A stretch of DNA of 64,000 nucleotides from assembly GCA_030065875.1 (NCBI GenBank), contig JASJCR010000014.1, forward strand, positions 17,341 to 81,340. Reading direction: 5' to 3'. Below the pieces are notes generated by a model. It did not search any database. It was not told where the DNA came from and saw only the letters and a program-made list of their open reading frames with translations. This document shows positions 52,752-61,585 of this stretch, piece after piece (within the stretch, counting starts at the first letter, position 1; each line of letters starts with the position of its first letter). Both the position numbers and the translations under genes were made by a program. This DNA is from Ardenticatenaceae bacterium (lineage in GTDB: Bacteria; Chloroflexota; Anaerolineae; Promineifilales; Promineifilaceae).

Positions 52752-53864
52752 ATGAAAATCGAAAAAATCGAGCTCTTTGAAATTCAGCTTCCCCTTGTTC
52801 ATCCGTTTCGCACCAGCTTTGGCACTCAGGTTAAGCGCGACGTTATCGTGGTTAAGCTGCAGGGCGATGGCCTGATCGTCTGGGGGGAGTGCGTGGCCAG
52901 CGCAGGACCGTGGTATTCGTCAGAAACGATCGGCACCGCCTGGCACGTGATGACCGAATTTTTGCTCCCGCTGGTAATCGGTCAGGACATTAGTGCACCA
53001 GCAGACATGCCCAAACTGATGAAGCCGGTTCGCGGCCACGTCATGGCCAAGGCGGCTCTGGAAAACGCGGTGTGGACCTGGTTTGCCGAGGCGGAAAACA
53101 AACCGCTTTCAGTCCTGCTCGGCGGGGTGCGCGAGCGGGTCGAGGTGGGGGTCAGCATCGGCATCCAGCCTTCGATTGAGCAGCTGGTAGATCGGGTAAG
53201 CGGTTTTGTCGAAGCCGGCTACCGGCGAATCAAAATGAAAATTGAGCCGGGCTGGCTGATCGAGCCGATTGAGCGTATTCGGACCAAATTTCCCGAAGTG
53301 CGGCTCATGGGGGATGCCAATTCGGCCTTTACGCTCGACGATGTGGCCTTACTCAAAGAGGTTGATCCGTACGGGCTGCTGATGCTCGAACAGCCGTTGA
53401 GCTATGACGATATCGCCGATCATGCCCGGCTGCAGGCGCAAATCGATACGCCTGTTTGCCTGGATGAAAGTATTCACGGTCCGGCCGACGCCCAGGCGAT
53501 GATCGACCTCAAAGCAGGTCGGATCATCAACCTGAAGGTCGGCCGCGTAGGCGGCTTCACCAACGCCCTCAAAATCCACGATATGGCCCAGGCAGCCGGG
53601 ATTCAGATGTGGTGTGGGGGGATGCTCGAAACCGGCATCGGCCGAGCCGGAAATGTTCATCTGGCCACTCTACCAAACTTTGTGTTACCGGGCGACATCT
53701 CGGCCACCGAACGTTATTATGCCCGGGATATTGCCAACCCACCCTTTGTGCTCAACCGGGAAGATAGCACCATGACCGTGCCCACCGGACCGGGGCTGGG
53801 TGTTGAGATTGACACGGAATTGATCGATCACCTGGCCAGCCGCCGCCACAAGGTTGAAGGATAA
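52752..53864 (+). CDS. o-Succinylbenzoate synthase / N-succinylamino-acid racemase family enzyme
   Basis: 370 residues of the enolase superfamily. The N-terminal capping domain (1-~130) is followed by the barrel with the K-x-K catalytic pair K161/K163 (RIKMKIEPG). Metal ligands follow at LMGDANSAF (Asp), LEQPL (Glu) and CLDESI (Asp-Glu), and the second catalytic Lys at NLKVGRVGG. The family converts SHCHC to o-succinylbenzoate (MenC) or racemises N-succinyl-amino acids, and many members do both. The neighbouring COG3375 GNAT and amino-acid transporter favour a racemase role; menB elsewhere in the window keeps MenC possible. GGAG lies 5 nt before the ATG. Confidence 0.88.
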   Translation: MKIEKIELFEIQLPLVHPFRTSFGTQVKRDVIVVKLQGDGLIVWGECVASAGPWYSSETIGTAWHVMTEFLLPLVIGQDISAPADMPKLMKPVRGHVMAKAALENAVWTWFAEAENKPLSVLLGGVRERVEVGVSIGIQPSIEQLVDRVSGFVEAGYRRIKMKIEPGWLIEPIERIRTKFPEVRLMGDANSAFTLDDVALLKEVDPYGLLMLEQPLSYDDIADHARLQAQIDTPVCLDESIHGPADAQAMIDLKAGRIINLKVGRVGGFTNALKIHDMAQAAGIQMWCGGMLETGIGRAGNVHLATLPNFVLPGDISATERYYARDIANPPFVLNREDSTMTVPTGPGLGVEIDTELIDHLASRRHKVEG

Positions 53865-53868
53865 GCAG

Positions 53869-55284
53869 TCAAAATCGTCGCAGTGCGCTGCGGGCGGCGT
53901 GATAACCGCACATGCCGTGTACGCCACCGCCAGGAGGGGTGGAGTGGGAGCAAAGAAAGAGACGGGGGTTTGGTGTACTGTACGGATCGAGACGGGCAAC
54001 TGGACGGGTAAAAAGCTGGGTCATGTCGGCCGCTCCGCCGGTAATCGCTCCGCCAACGTAGTTGGGGTTGTAGTGGAAGAAGTCTTGGGTGTTGGTTTTG
54101 TGTCGGGCTAAAATCGTTTCTTTGAAACCAGGTGCAAAGCGCTCAACCTGGTTTTCGATTGCCTCGGTCATGTCAACCGTTGATCCGCCCGGAACGTGAC
54201 AGTATGCATAACCGGTGTGCTGCCCATCGGGGGCCCGGTCGGGATCAAATTGACTTTGCTGGCACAAAATGAGAAACGGCCGCTGCGCGTGGCGGCCGTA
54301 CCAGGCATCACGCTCGCTGAGAGCGATCTCTTCCAGCGTGCCGCCAATATGAACGGTGGAGGCCTGCAAACAGCGTGGGTCAGCCCAGGAGATCGGCTGA
54401 TCGAGCGCCCAATCCAGCTTAAAAACACCAGGGCCAAAATTGTACTTTTGGAGCCGTCGGCGATAAGAAGTCGGTAGTGCTTCACCAGCGATAGCAGCCA
54501 GCTGCAGGGGATCGGTGTCAAATAATACAACGCGAGATTCCGGCAGCTGATTTAGTTGGGTGACTTTGAAATCGGTCTGAATTTCCCCTCCTAATTGGCG
54601 CAGGTACCCGGCCAGGGCTTTGGTAATCGCTTGAGATCCTCCGGCCGCTACCGGCCAGTTGACCAGATGGGCCGTCAGAGCAAAAATTAAACCCACGGCT
54701 CCGCTAAACGGTTTTTCAAGCGGGAGAGCGCTGTGTGCGGCACAGCCGCCAAAAACCGCCCGACCGCGTCGTCTGCGAAATTTTATTCGGGCATAAGAAG
54801 TGGCAGGAAGCATCCCCTGCAGGCCAAACCATAAAAATATTAACGGATGACGAGGAATGCCCAAAGGACCCAGGGCATCATTTACCAATCCCTGACCGTG
54901 ACGAAGCAGCGGCCGAATCATTCTTTTCCACGAACGTCCATCAAGACCCAAATTGCCGGCCGTCTCCGCCAAATCTTTCGTTAATAAAACGGCCGGTTCA
55001 TCATCCAGGGGATGGGCCACCGATGCTTCCGGGTAAATCCACTGCAGGCCGTGCTGATCTAACGGGAGTTTTTGCCAGAAGGGTGACAAAACCCCCATCG
55101 GATGAACGGCCGAACAGAAGTCGTGCTGAAACCCAGACAGGATCAACGCCGCGGTGCGCGTGCCGCCGCCGATCTCTGCGGCTGCTTCAACGACCAGAAC
55201 ACCGGCTCCCTGGCGGGCCAGCTCCACCGCGGCTGATAAGCCGTTAGGACCGGATCCAATAACAATGGCGTCGTATTTACTCAT
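53869..55284 (-). CDS. FAD-dependent oxidoreductase (phytoene-desaturase-like)
   Basis: 471 residues. The Rossmann dinucleotide site AIVIGSGPNGLSAAVELARQG begins at residue 6 and continues to the Glu-rich VVEAAAEIGGGTRT. The C-terminal FAD motif STPPGGGVHGMCGYHAA is complete. This is the NAD(P)/FAD-dependent amine-oxidase-like group that includes carotenoid desaturases and many uncharacterised oxidoreductases. No carotenoid gene is nearby. The ATG at 55284, preceded by GAGGGTGG, is preferred to the TTG 18 nt upstream. It overlaps the upstream unknown gene by 8 nt and converges with the OSBS-like gene, 4 nt apart. Confidence 0.88.
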   Translation of the reverse strand: MSKYDAIVIGSGPNGLSAAVELARQGAGVLVVEAAAEIGGGTRTAALILSGFQHDFCSAVHPMGVLSPFWQKLPLDQHGLQWIYPEASVAHPLDDEPAVLLTKDLAETAGNLGLDGRSWKRMIRPLLRHGQGLVNDALGPLGIPRHPLIFLWFGLQGMLPATSYARIKFRRRRGRAVFGGCAAHSALPLEKPFSGAVGLIFALTAHLVNWPVAAGGSQAITKALAGYLRQLGGEIQTDFKVTQLNQLPESRVVLFDTDPLQLAAIAGEALPTSYRRRLQKYNFGPGVFKLDWALDQPISWADPRCLQASTVHIGGTLEEIALSERDAWYGRHAQRPFLILCQQSQFDPDRAPDGQHTGYAYCHVPGGSTVDMTEAIENQVERFAPGFKETILARHKTNTQDFFHYNPNYVGGAITGGAADMTQLFTRPVARLDPYSTPNPRLFLCSHSTPPGGGVHGMCGYHAARSALRRF

Positions 55285-55792
55285 TGGGCTGGCCACCCTC
55301 AAGAAAGTCAGACCGCCGGCGAAAAGAAAGAAAAGGGCCAGCCATTCCCCGATCCATCATTGTCTGAATTCGGGCAATCTGTTTGCCCCATTTATTCGGA
55401 CCATCATCTTCAATGACCTGTAAGGTATCCGTGGTAAACCCGCCGACCAGTTTGAGGCCGCCGGTCTCTAGCCAGGCTCGGTAATCGGCCGCTTCAGGCA
55501 AAATTTTGCTTTCTACTTCCTGGCGGAATATATCCGATACCGCCTCAAACGGTTCAAGACGGCAAAAGGGCAGCCAGTCAGCAATTGTTTTATGGGCCCG
55601 CTGTTTGGACATGAAATTGAGAGCGCGTATACCCCGGTACTCTACGAGGCCATCAAAAAAAAGACCCAGGGTGACAAACAGCCACCGGCCGTGTCGAACC
55701 ATCAGAAGAGGTGTATCAGCTCGGAATACGAGCTCCTCACTTCTCATGCGCTCAATAGTTTGCCCAAGTTCACCTTTAAAATTCTTATTCAA
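55277..55792 (-). CDS. Unknown protein in the LysM lipoprotein operon
   Basis: I do not recognise this 171-residue protein. It lacks a signal peptide and membrane helices. It has an N-terminal segment with an aromatic-rich stretch (VRHGRWLFVTLGLFFDGLVEYRG), then helices and a basic C-terminus. It overlaps both neighbours by 8 nt, so translation is probably coupled with the lipoprotein upstream and the FAD oxidoreductase downstream. Confidence 0.65.
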   Translation of the reverse strand: MNKNFKGELGQTIERMRSEELVFRADTPLLMVRHGRWLFVTLGLFFDGLVEYRGIRALNFMSKQRAHKTIADWLPFCRLEPFEAVSDIFRQEVESKILPEAADYRAWLETGGLKLVGGFTTDTLQVIEDDGPNKWGKQIARIQTMMDRGMAGPFLSFRRRSDFLEGGQPNE

Positions 55793-57623
55793 TATAGCTC
55801 CAGGGGATTAAACCTTGAGATGACCCATCATACCAGATGATTCGGCCGTTGTGATCTGTGATATACGTATCCCCGATCAGGACGGCATATAGGGAACGGA
55901 CATCAATGCGCTGCCGGATCATCGAGTAAGATTCTTCCGCGGCCACTCCCCATCCCAATTTTTCGCGAACGGTAGGAAATTCAGACCAAACTTTGCCAAA
56001 GCCGCGTACCGGGGCCACTTTCCCTTCCGGTGGCTCTTCATCAATCACCGGGTCGGAATCATCAAAAAATGAATCGCTAAATACCGAAAGGGTACCATCC
56101 GGATAAAAAACCAGAATCTTGGCGTAGCCATCTTCTTCGATCGGTTCCCAAATCATAAATCCACCTTCAAATTGCTGGTAGGCGGCCGATGCAGCTTTTG
56201 GCTCACTGGCTGGGCAGTTGCCGGATTGATGTTCAGGGTCAACCACAAAAAAGGTGTACGGGCAGGTTGTCACTAAAGTTAATGACTCTTCTACGGTTAA
56301 CCCGGTTTCGGTTCTTAAATCAAGCGTAAAAAGATACGACTTGTAAATATCGGGCAAATCTACCGCAATTGAACCTATTCCAGGACCTACTTCAATCAGG
56401 TTAACTGGCTCTTCAAAGGGGAACCACCGCAAATTGCCAGATCCTTCACCAGCGATCTCCCATGAAAGTGAAACGCGCCCGTTGCTCGGGGCGGGATTGG
56501 GCGATACGGAAAAAGATTGGATCGTCAGCGAAGGCATCGATGAGATGACCACCTGCTGCTCATCGAAATAATGCTCAAATCCATAAAAAGATTGTCCAGC
56601 AACAACAATATCTATGGTTTGATCCAATAATGTAAGATCCTGAGGGGAAAGCGTCAGGGATCCTCGCGGGCCAAGTTGATACGGTTCCCCATTAATATAA
56701 AAAATAACCTGCTGTACGTGATTTGCCCTCCACTCGATCTCAAACGTTTCATCAAGGTCGATGGTCGTGGGGGTCACAGAAAACAATTCCAGGAGGGGTT
56801 GATCGGGCAAACGCTCTAAATTACTCTGCGGTTGGCCATCAGTCGAAAACGCATATTCATCTAAATAACCAGCACCCGATGAGGTTTGCACATACCATTG
56901 GCGATACGCTCGCTGCGGTGAATCTCCCTCACGACTGTAGCAAAACGGGCCGGAAATGACCCACACCACATCACCTTCCTGTACGATCGTGCCTCGAGAA
57001 TCATCATATTCATTTTCTTTGATGAGGGCTTGAGCGCGCTCAATAATCGCCTCATCACCCTGAGCCACCGGCCGGCTGGTTGAAAAGGGCGCGTCAAAAC
57101 AGGCGCTAGCCGGGTAACCAATGTAGTTATTGTCCAGAGTGTAAGCAGGTTCAGGAAAAGCAACAGGTGAGGAACGCAGCGCCGGCAATATAGGTAAAAA
57201 CAGCTTTTGCCCGGTCGTTAACTGGCCGGGATTTTGGAGGCAGTTCCCCTCGATAATTTCCCTCATTGGGGTTTGAATCCTGCTGGCTATCTGAGACAGC
57301 GTATCCCCTCGAACGACGGTATATTGCTCCCAGTCGTCTCGTACCGTGCAAACCGGCTCAACTGATTCGACTGGCTCATCAGTTGGATCATCGTTTCCGG
57401 CCCACAACAGGGGAAAATCCTCAAGCTCGGGGAAGGGATCGTCGGCATCTTGATCATCTTCAGCCAGGGGGCGTTCGGTCACAGGGTCTGGCAGTTGGAA
57501 AGCGGGTTCAACAGCTGGCGGCGGTGTTGGGGTATCTTCAACGACAATCGGCCGTGAACAGCCGCCCAACAGGCCAATCATGATGATCACCAAGATGATC
57601 CATCCCCAAAACTTTCCATTCAT
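55785..57623 (-). CDS. LysM-domain lipoprotein
   Basis: 612 residues. A lipoprotein signal has lipobox LLGGC (C22), then a Pro/Asp/Glu-rich linker. One LysM peptidoglycan-binding domain lies at ~101-144 (YTVVRGDTLSQIASRI...LTTGQKLFLP). Beta-rich modules follow: an SH3-like region (~200-275), an Ig-like domain (~285-370, EWRANHVQQVIFYI) and further sandwich domains. It probably anchors in the membrane and grips the wall from outside. It is the first gene of the minus-strand operon. A palindrome (CCAACATATTGTTGG, 57637-57651) lies just upstream. Confidence 0.85.
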   Translation of the reverse strand: MNGKFWGWIILVIIMIGLLGGCSRPIVVEDTPTPPPAVEPAFQLPDPVTERPLAEDDQDADDPFPELEDFPLLWAGNDDPTDEPVESVEPVCTVRDDWEQYTVVRGDTLSQIASRIQTPMREIIEGNCLQNPGQLTTGQKLFLPILPALRSSPVAFPEPAYTLDNNYIGYPASACFDAPFSTSRPVAQGDEAIIERAQALIKENEYDDSRGTIVQEGDVVWVISGPFCYSREGDSPQRAYRQWYVQTSSGAGYLDEYAFSTDGQPQSNLERLPDQPLLELFSVTPTTIDLDETFEIEWRANHVQQVIFYINGEPYQLGPRGSLTLSPQDLTLLDQTIDIVVAGQSFYGFEHYFDEQQVVISSMPSLTIQSFSVSPNPAPSNGRVSLSWEIAGEGSGNLRWFPFEEPVNLIEVGPGIGSIAVDLPDIYKSYLFTLDLRTETGLTVEESLTLVTTCPYTFFVVDPEHQSGNCPASEPKAASAAYQQFEGGFMIWEPIEEDGYAKILVFYPDGTLSVFSDSFFDDSDPVIDEEPPEGKVAPVRGFGKVWSEFPTVREKLGWGVAAEESYSMIRQRIDVRSLYAVLIGDTYITDHNGRIIWYDGSSQGLIPWSYIE

Positions 57624-58103
57624 CCTTTAAACCTCCAACATATTGTTGGCATACCGATCTTTCAGAGAGAGACCTATTCCCTTAATTCAATATCGAGAAA
57701 TACAGGGCAGCCCAATCCATCATGCCACATCTATATCTTGCCATAACCTGAATTTGTTTGAATGTCGCAACTTAAACGAGATACACACGGAATCCGTTCC
57801 CGATCACAACGCTGCCTGCCGCGGCCGGTAGGGGTAAATAGGCGAATGATGTTCTCAAGTTGATCCACAAGCCCCATTTAGATTGAGAGGTACACGGCTC
57901 TCTAGCAAATAGCAAATTTTCTCTTAATTAATTTGTCCGCAGACACTGTCAAAGTAACACAATTTCGCAATTATTTAGGTTTTGTTGACATTTGATTCAC
58001 TTTGATGATTTTCCGTCCGCAGTCTACCTGTCATCCTGAGCGGAGCGAAGGATCCCGTCAATTTCCAGTGAAGGTAGCCTTTGCTAAAAGAGAAATGAAC
58101 CAC
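57624..58103. other. Intergenic region between the LysM lipoprotein and GlpQ genes
   Basis: 480 nt without a supported gene. It contains the palindrome 57637-57651 and the second HPERSEGS-type repeat copy at 58027-58060. The LysM operon promoter must lie here but I cannot fix it. Confidence 0.6.
58027..58060. repeat. HPERSEGS-type intergenic repeat
   Basis: CCTGTCATCCTGAGCGGAGC followed by GAAGGATCCCGTCA. It matches 27762-27794 except for GGAGC in place of TAGTG. Confidence 0.75.
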
Positions 58104-58775
58104 CTAAACACGATCCGGAAAATTGGTAAAAATGCCGTCAACCTTAAGGTCGCGCATTCGCAATATATCATCCGGTTCATTAACGGTGTACACAAACACC
58201 TTTAATCCCCTCGTGTGGGCTGAATCTACCAGTTCCTGATCGACAAAAAACACAAATGGATGGACCGCATAAGCTTGTAATTCATCAAGCAGGAAACCGT
58301 AATCCGGTTTTTGTCCAAAATAAAGCGCAGCGCGACGAAAAACAGGGTTGAGGTTCTTCGCTTCTAAAAGAAGCTGGTGATCAAATGATGAAAGGAGAAT
58401 TTTATCTACAGGCCATCCCTTTTCGATCTGTTTTTCGAGGAATGACACAGCGGGTCCGGCCGTGTGCGCCCCTTTCAGCTCTACGTTAATGCCCACACGC
58501 CGATCGATAAAATCAAACACCTCCGCCAGCAGTGGGATTTTTTCTCCATTGCCCGCATCTAATTCGCGCAAATCCGCCAGTGAATAGTCGGCCAGATCAC
58601 CCTTTCCGTTGGTGGTTCGATCCACCTGACCGTCGTGAATGACAACCAGCTCTCCTTCTACAACATGTACGTCTAATTCAACCCAATCCACTCCCATTTC
58701 TAAAGCCACTCGCATCGCTTCCAGAGTATTCTCCGGCGCATGGCCCATCGCTCCTCGATGACCAAATATTAACAT
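58104..58775 (-). CDS. Glycerophosphodiester phosphodiesterase (GlpQ/UgpQ-like)
   Basis: 223 residues of the GDPD TIM-barrel family. Catalytic residues are visible: FGHRGAMGHAPENT (H6, R7), VELDVH (E34, D36) and VIHDGQ (H47). The enzyme cleaves glycerophosphodiesters to glycerol-3-phosphate plus an alcohol. Without a signal peptide it is cytosolic, as UgpQ is. The open frame extends 22 codons upstream but the fold begins at MLIFGHRG. The remnant of a SorC regulator lies 25 nt upstream on the same strand, and a Ugp-like transporter module diverges from it, which supports a shared glycerophosphodiester role. Confidence 0.9.
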   Translation of the reverse strand: MLIFGHRGAMGHAPENTLEAMRVALEMGVDWVELDVHVVEGELVVIHDGQVDRTTNGKGDLADYSLADLRELDAGNGEKIPLLAEVFDFIDRRVGINVELKGAHTAGPAVSFLEKQIEKGWPVDKILLSSFDHQLLLEAKNLNPVFRRAALYFGQKPDYGFLLDELQAYAVHPFVFFVDQELVDSAHTRGLKVFVYTVNEPDDILRMRDLKVDGIFTNFPDRV

Positions 58776-58800
58776 CAACACGCTCCTGCTTTTTTGATTT

Positions 58801-59004
58801 TTATGTCTTGGTCGGGGCAGACTCAGCCGTAAACGATTCAATTAACTTGGCTGCTGTCGGCTCATCAATGACCAGGTTTGTTAAATATCGGCCGGCCAAA
58901 GCCGCTTTTAATCCGAAAATTTTATTTAATCCGGAAACCACGCAAATCGCTCGACTTGCGTTTTGAAAAAGAGAAAGATCGGGGCCGCATGCAAATCTAT
59001 GCAG
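58801..59004 (-). pseudogene. SorC-family transcriptional regulator, C-terminal remnant
   Basis: This frame has no start codon. From an in-frame stop just above 59004 it reads about 67 residues to a stop at 58801-58803. The stretch SRAICVVSGLNKIFGLKAAL, then AGRYLTNLVIDEPTAAKLIE, is the end of the SorC/DeoR-type sugar-binding domain. The DNA-binding half and most of the effector domain (about 250 residues of a ~320-residue family) are missing, because the divergent promoter and FGGY kinase gene occupy that position. A SorC regulator once probably preceded glpQ. Confidence 0.75.
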
Positions 59005-59009
59005 TCAAA

Positions 59010-59060
59010 TTGACAGTTTTTGCAATTATAGTATGCTTAGAGCAAATTGTCTCAATTGCT
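59010..59060 (+). promoter_or_regulatory. Promoter and candidate operator of the FGGY kinase / Ugp-like operon
   Basis: TTGACA (59010-59015) and TATGCT (59032-59037) are 16 bp apart. An imperfect palindrome, AGCAAATTG-TCT-CAATTGCT (59041-59060), follows directly over the expected transcription start. It is a good operator candidate. The adjacent SorC regulator is a remnant. Confidence 0.6.
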
Positions 59061-59108
59061 TCATATCGACTTTTTCAATACCAGCTAATCCTAAAATTAA
59101 CTGACCAT

Positions 59109-60554
59109 ATGGCTCAAAAAGGGTCTCCTCACTCACCTTTTATTTTGGCTTTGGATGTTGGCACACTCAGCACCCGTGCCTTTGTATATGATCAATTTGG
59201 CCGGGTTCACGGCTCAGCCTCAAAACCGGTGCAGCTGCATCAGCTGAGCGAGGTACAGATTGAGCAGGATCCGCTGGAAATTATCGATTCCCTTTTCGAA
59301 GTGATGACGGCTGTTTTGAGAGAACCTCACATTCAGGAAGCAGGCCTTGGCGCCGCAGGCCTGTCAACCCAACGATCCAGCATTGTCGCCTGGGACAAAG
59401 AAACCGGCCAGCCGCTTACGCCGGTTCTCAGCTGGCAAGATCGGCGCGCCGCCGAATATTTACGCCCCCTGGCTAAACACGCTTCAAAAATTAAAAATCA
59501 AAGCGGGTTATTTTTGTCTCCCCACTATGGGGCCAGCAAATTACGCTGGTGCATCGACCATTATCCGGAGCTTCAACCTTCTTCAAACGGAAACCCATCA
59601 ACCAGCCCCTACGTCTTTGGACCGCTGGCCAGCTTTATCCTTTATCATTTGCTGCAAAAAAATCCCCATACCGTCGATCACGTCAACGCCTCACGCACCC
59701 AGCTCTTTGATCTTGAACAGCGAACCTGGTCGCCGGATTTGCTCGAAATATTCAACCTGACTGGGGATCGGCTGCCGAACTGCCAACCCACTCAATTTGA
59801 TTACGGTCTGATCAAGGACACGACAATTCCGCTGATGGCGGTCAACGGGGATCAAAATGCCGCAATCCACGGGCTCGGTCCGCTGGACACGGAAACCTTT
59901 ATTATCAATATCGGTACGGGGGCATTTATTCTTTTGCCTACGGGCAATCACCCGATCCATCACCCAAGGCTCCTGGCCAGTATCGCCAACAGCAAAAATG
60001 ACAGCGCCACCTATGTGCTCGAGGGAACGGTAAACGGGGCCGGGGCCGCCATCAAGTGGGCGGCCGATCAATGGGGTGAACCCGATTTATCACGACAGCT
60101 CGAAGGGTGGCTCCAAAAAGTTGAAAATCCTCCCATTTTTGTCAACACCATTGGCGGTCTTGGCTCACCGCTGTGGGAGGAAGGACCACCACCGGCATTT
60201 TACCCGGCCGACGGTACGCTGGCTGAAAAAGCGGTAGCCGTGGTAGAAAGTATCATTTTCTTAATCCAAATCAACCTGGAAACCATGACCCATACCGGTC
60301 AAGACGTCAAACGAATCCGCATAAGCGGCGGTCTGGCGGAAATCGATGGGGTTTGCCAGCTGCTGGCCGACATTTCCCAAAGATTGGTGATCCGTTCTGA
60401 AGAACGACAATCTACCTCTCGCGGAATCGCCTGGCTGGCAGGAAAGCCAAATCACGACTGGAATAATCTGGAAGAGGATTTTTTCCTGCCAACACCCAAC
60501 AAACCCTTGCAGCTTCGCTACCGCTCCTTTTCAAATCGGTTGGGTTGGTCATAA
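59109..60554 (+). CDS. FGGY-family carbohydrate kinase, glycerol-kinase-like
   Basis: 481 residues. The phosphate-1 loop LALDVGTLSTRAFVYD lies near residue 12. STQRSSIVAWDKETGQPLTP followed by WQDRRAAEY is closest to glycerol kinases, which have QRETTVVWDKETG. The catalytic acid region is VNGDQNAAIHGLGPL and the C-terminal adenosine motif is RISGGLAEIDGVCQLLADI. The gene starts a plus-strand operon with Ugp-like transport genes. The frame extends 77 codons upstream but the promoter lies there, so the ATG at 59109 is the start. Confidence 0.88.
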   Translation: MAQKGSPHSPFILALDVGTLSTRAFVYDQFGRVHGSASKPVQLHQLSEVQIEQDPLEIIDSLFEVMTAVLREPHIQEAGLGAAGLSTQRSSIVAWDKETGQPLTPVLSWQDRRAAEYLRPLAKHASKIKNQSGLFLSPHYGASKLRWCIDHYPELQPSSNGNPSTSPYVFGPLASFILYHLLQKNPHTVDHVNASRTQLFDLEQRTWSPDLLEIFNLTGDRLPNCQPTQFDYGLIKDTTIPLMAVNGDQNAAIHGLGPLDTETFIINIGTGAFILLPTGNHPIHHPRLLASIANSKNDSATYVLEGTVNGAGAAIKWAADQWGEPDLSRQLEGWLQKVENPPIFVNTIGGLGSPLWEEGPPPAFYPADGTLAEKAVAVVESIIFLIQINLETMTHTGQDVKRIRISGGLAEIDGVCQLLADISQRLVIRSEERQSTSRGIAWLAGKPNHDWNNLEEDFFLPTPNKPLQLRYRSFSNRLGWS

Positions 60555-60658
60555 GCGGCAAATTTTAACAAAATGTTATCCGGACATTAAATAATTGATA
60601 ACAATCGTGCACCATAATCATAAACTTGGATTTATCCAAGGTGAGGAAGGAGAGGAAA

Positions 60659-61585
60659 TTGAACACAACCACAAACACCACTCCCATCGGCCGTCGAATC
60701 TTTTCGGCCATCGAAGGGTATATATATCTTGCACCGACGCTGATTATTCTCGGGGTTTTTGTTTTTTACCCGATTATCAGCTCGTTCAATTTGAGCCTCA
60801 CGCGCGTGGCCCCCTTTGGAGGAGCGATTCGATATGTGGGGCTGGAAAATTATCAGCGCCTGTTTACCGAAATTATTGAAGGGGGGGAATATTGGAACAG
60901 CCTCAGGGTGTCTTTCCTGTTTATGCTGGGTACCGTGCCAACCGGAATCGGCATTTCGGTTCTCCTGGCCATCGCCCTCTCTTACCCATTAAAAAGGCTA
61001 TCGTGGTTCCATCGTCTTTTAATTTTTGTGCCCATCGTCATCAGCAGCGCGGTGACCGGCGTTCTTTTTCGCTGGCTTTACAATCCGGCCGTGGGCTACA
61101 TCAACCACTGGCTGACTTATGTGGGGGTTGATCCCGGACCCAACTGGCTCTCTTCCAAAGATTGGGCGTTAACGGCCGTTGTTTTAGCGGTGGTCTGGCG
61201 ACAGCTGGGCTTTAACGTCATTATCGCCCTGGCCGGGGTGCAAAATATTGACAGCACCTATTATGAAGCGGCTAAAGTCGATGGGGCAAATCTGTGGCAT
61301 CGGATTCGCCATATCACCCTGCCGCTTCTCTCCCCGACCCTGTTTTTTTTAATGATCATCAACGTGATAAACAGCTTACAAACGTTTGGTGAAATAAATA
61401 TTTTAACCGATGGCGGCCCTGGACAAGCGACCAACACCATGGTTTATGCGATATATGTCGACGCTTTTGTGGGGACGCCGCTGCGAGGGTATGCCTCCGC
61501 TCAGGCGTATATTTTGGCGCTTCTCATTTTATTCATGTCACTCGTCCAATTTCGAGGGCTTGGCAGCAGGGTACATTACTCATGA
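60659..61585 (+). CDS. ugpA: Sugar-type ABC permease, UgpA/MalF-like
   Basis: 308 residues with about six membrane helices. The EAA loop YYEAAKVDGANLWHRIRHIT lies in the cytoplasmic half. The TTG at 60659 has AGGAGAGG 4 nt upstream and is preferred to the TTG at 60626. It overlaps the next permease gene by 4 nt (ATGA). With the UgpB-like binding protein it probably imports glycerol-3-phosphate or glycerophosphodiesters; no ATPase gene lies within the window. Confidence 0.88.
   Translation: MNTTTNTTPIGRRIFSAIEGYIYLAPTLIILGVFVFYPIISSFNLSLTRVAPFGGAIRYVGLENYQRLFTEIIEGGEYWNSLRVSFLFMLGTVPTGIGISVLLAIALSYPLKRLSWFHRLLIFVPIVISSAVTGVLFRWLYNPAVGYINHWLTYVGVDPGPNWLSSKDWALTAVVLAVVWRQLGFNVIIALAGVQNIDSTYYEAAKVDGANLWHRIRHITLPLLSPTLFFLMIINVINSLQTFGEINILTDGGPGQATNTMVYAIYVDAFVGTPLRGYASAQAYILALLILFMSLVQFRGLGSRVHYS

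Noticed and set aside
58002..58205. Short plus-strand frame containing HPERSEGS
   Set aside because: It is a known spurious translation of a dispersed intergenic repeat and overlaps glpQ on the other strand.
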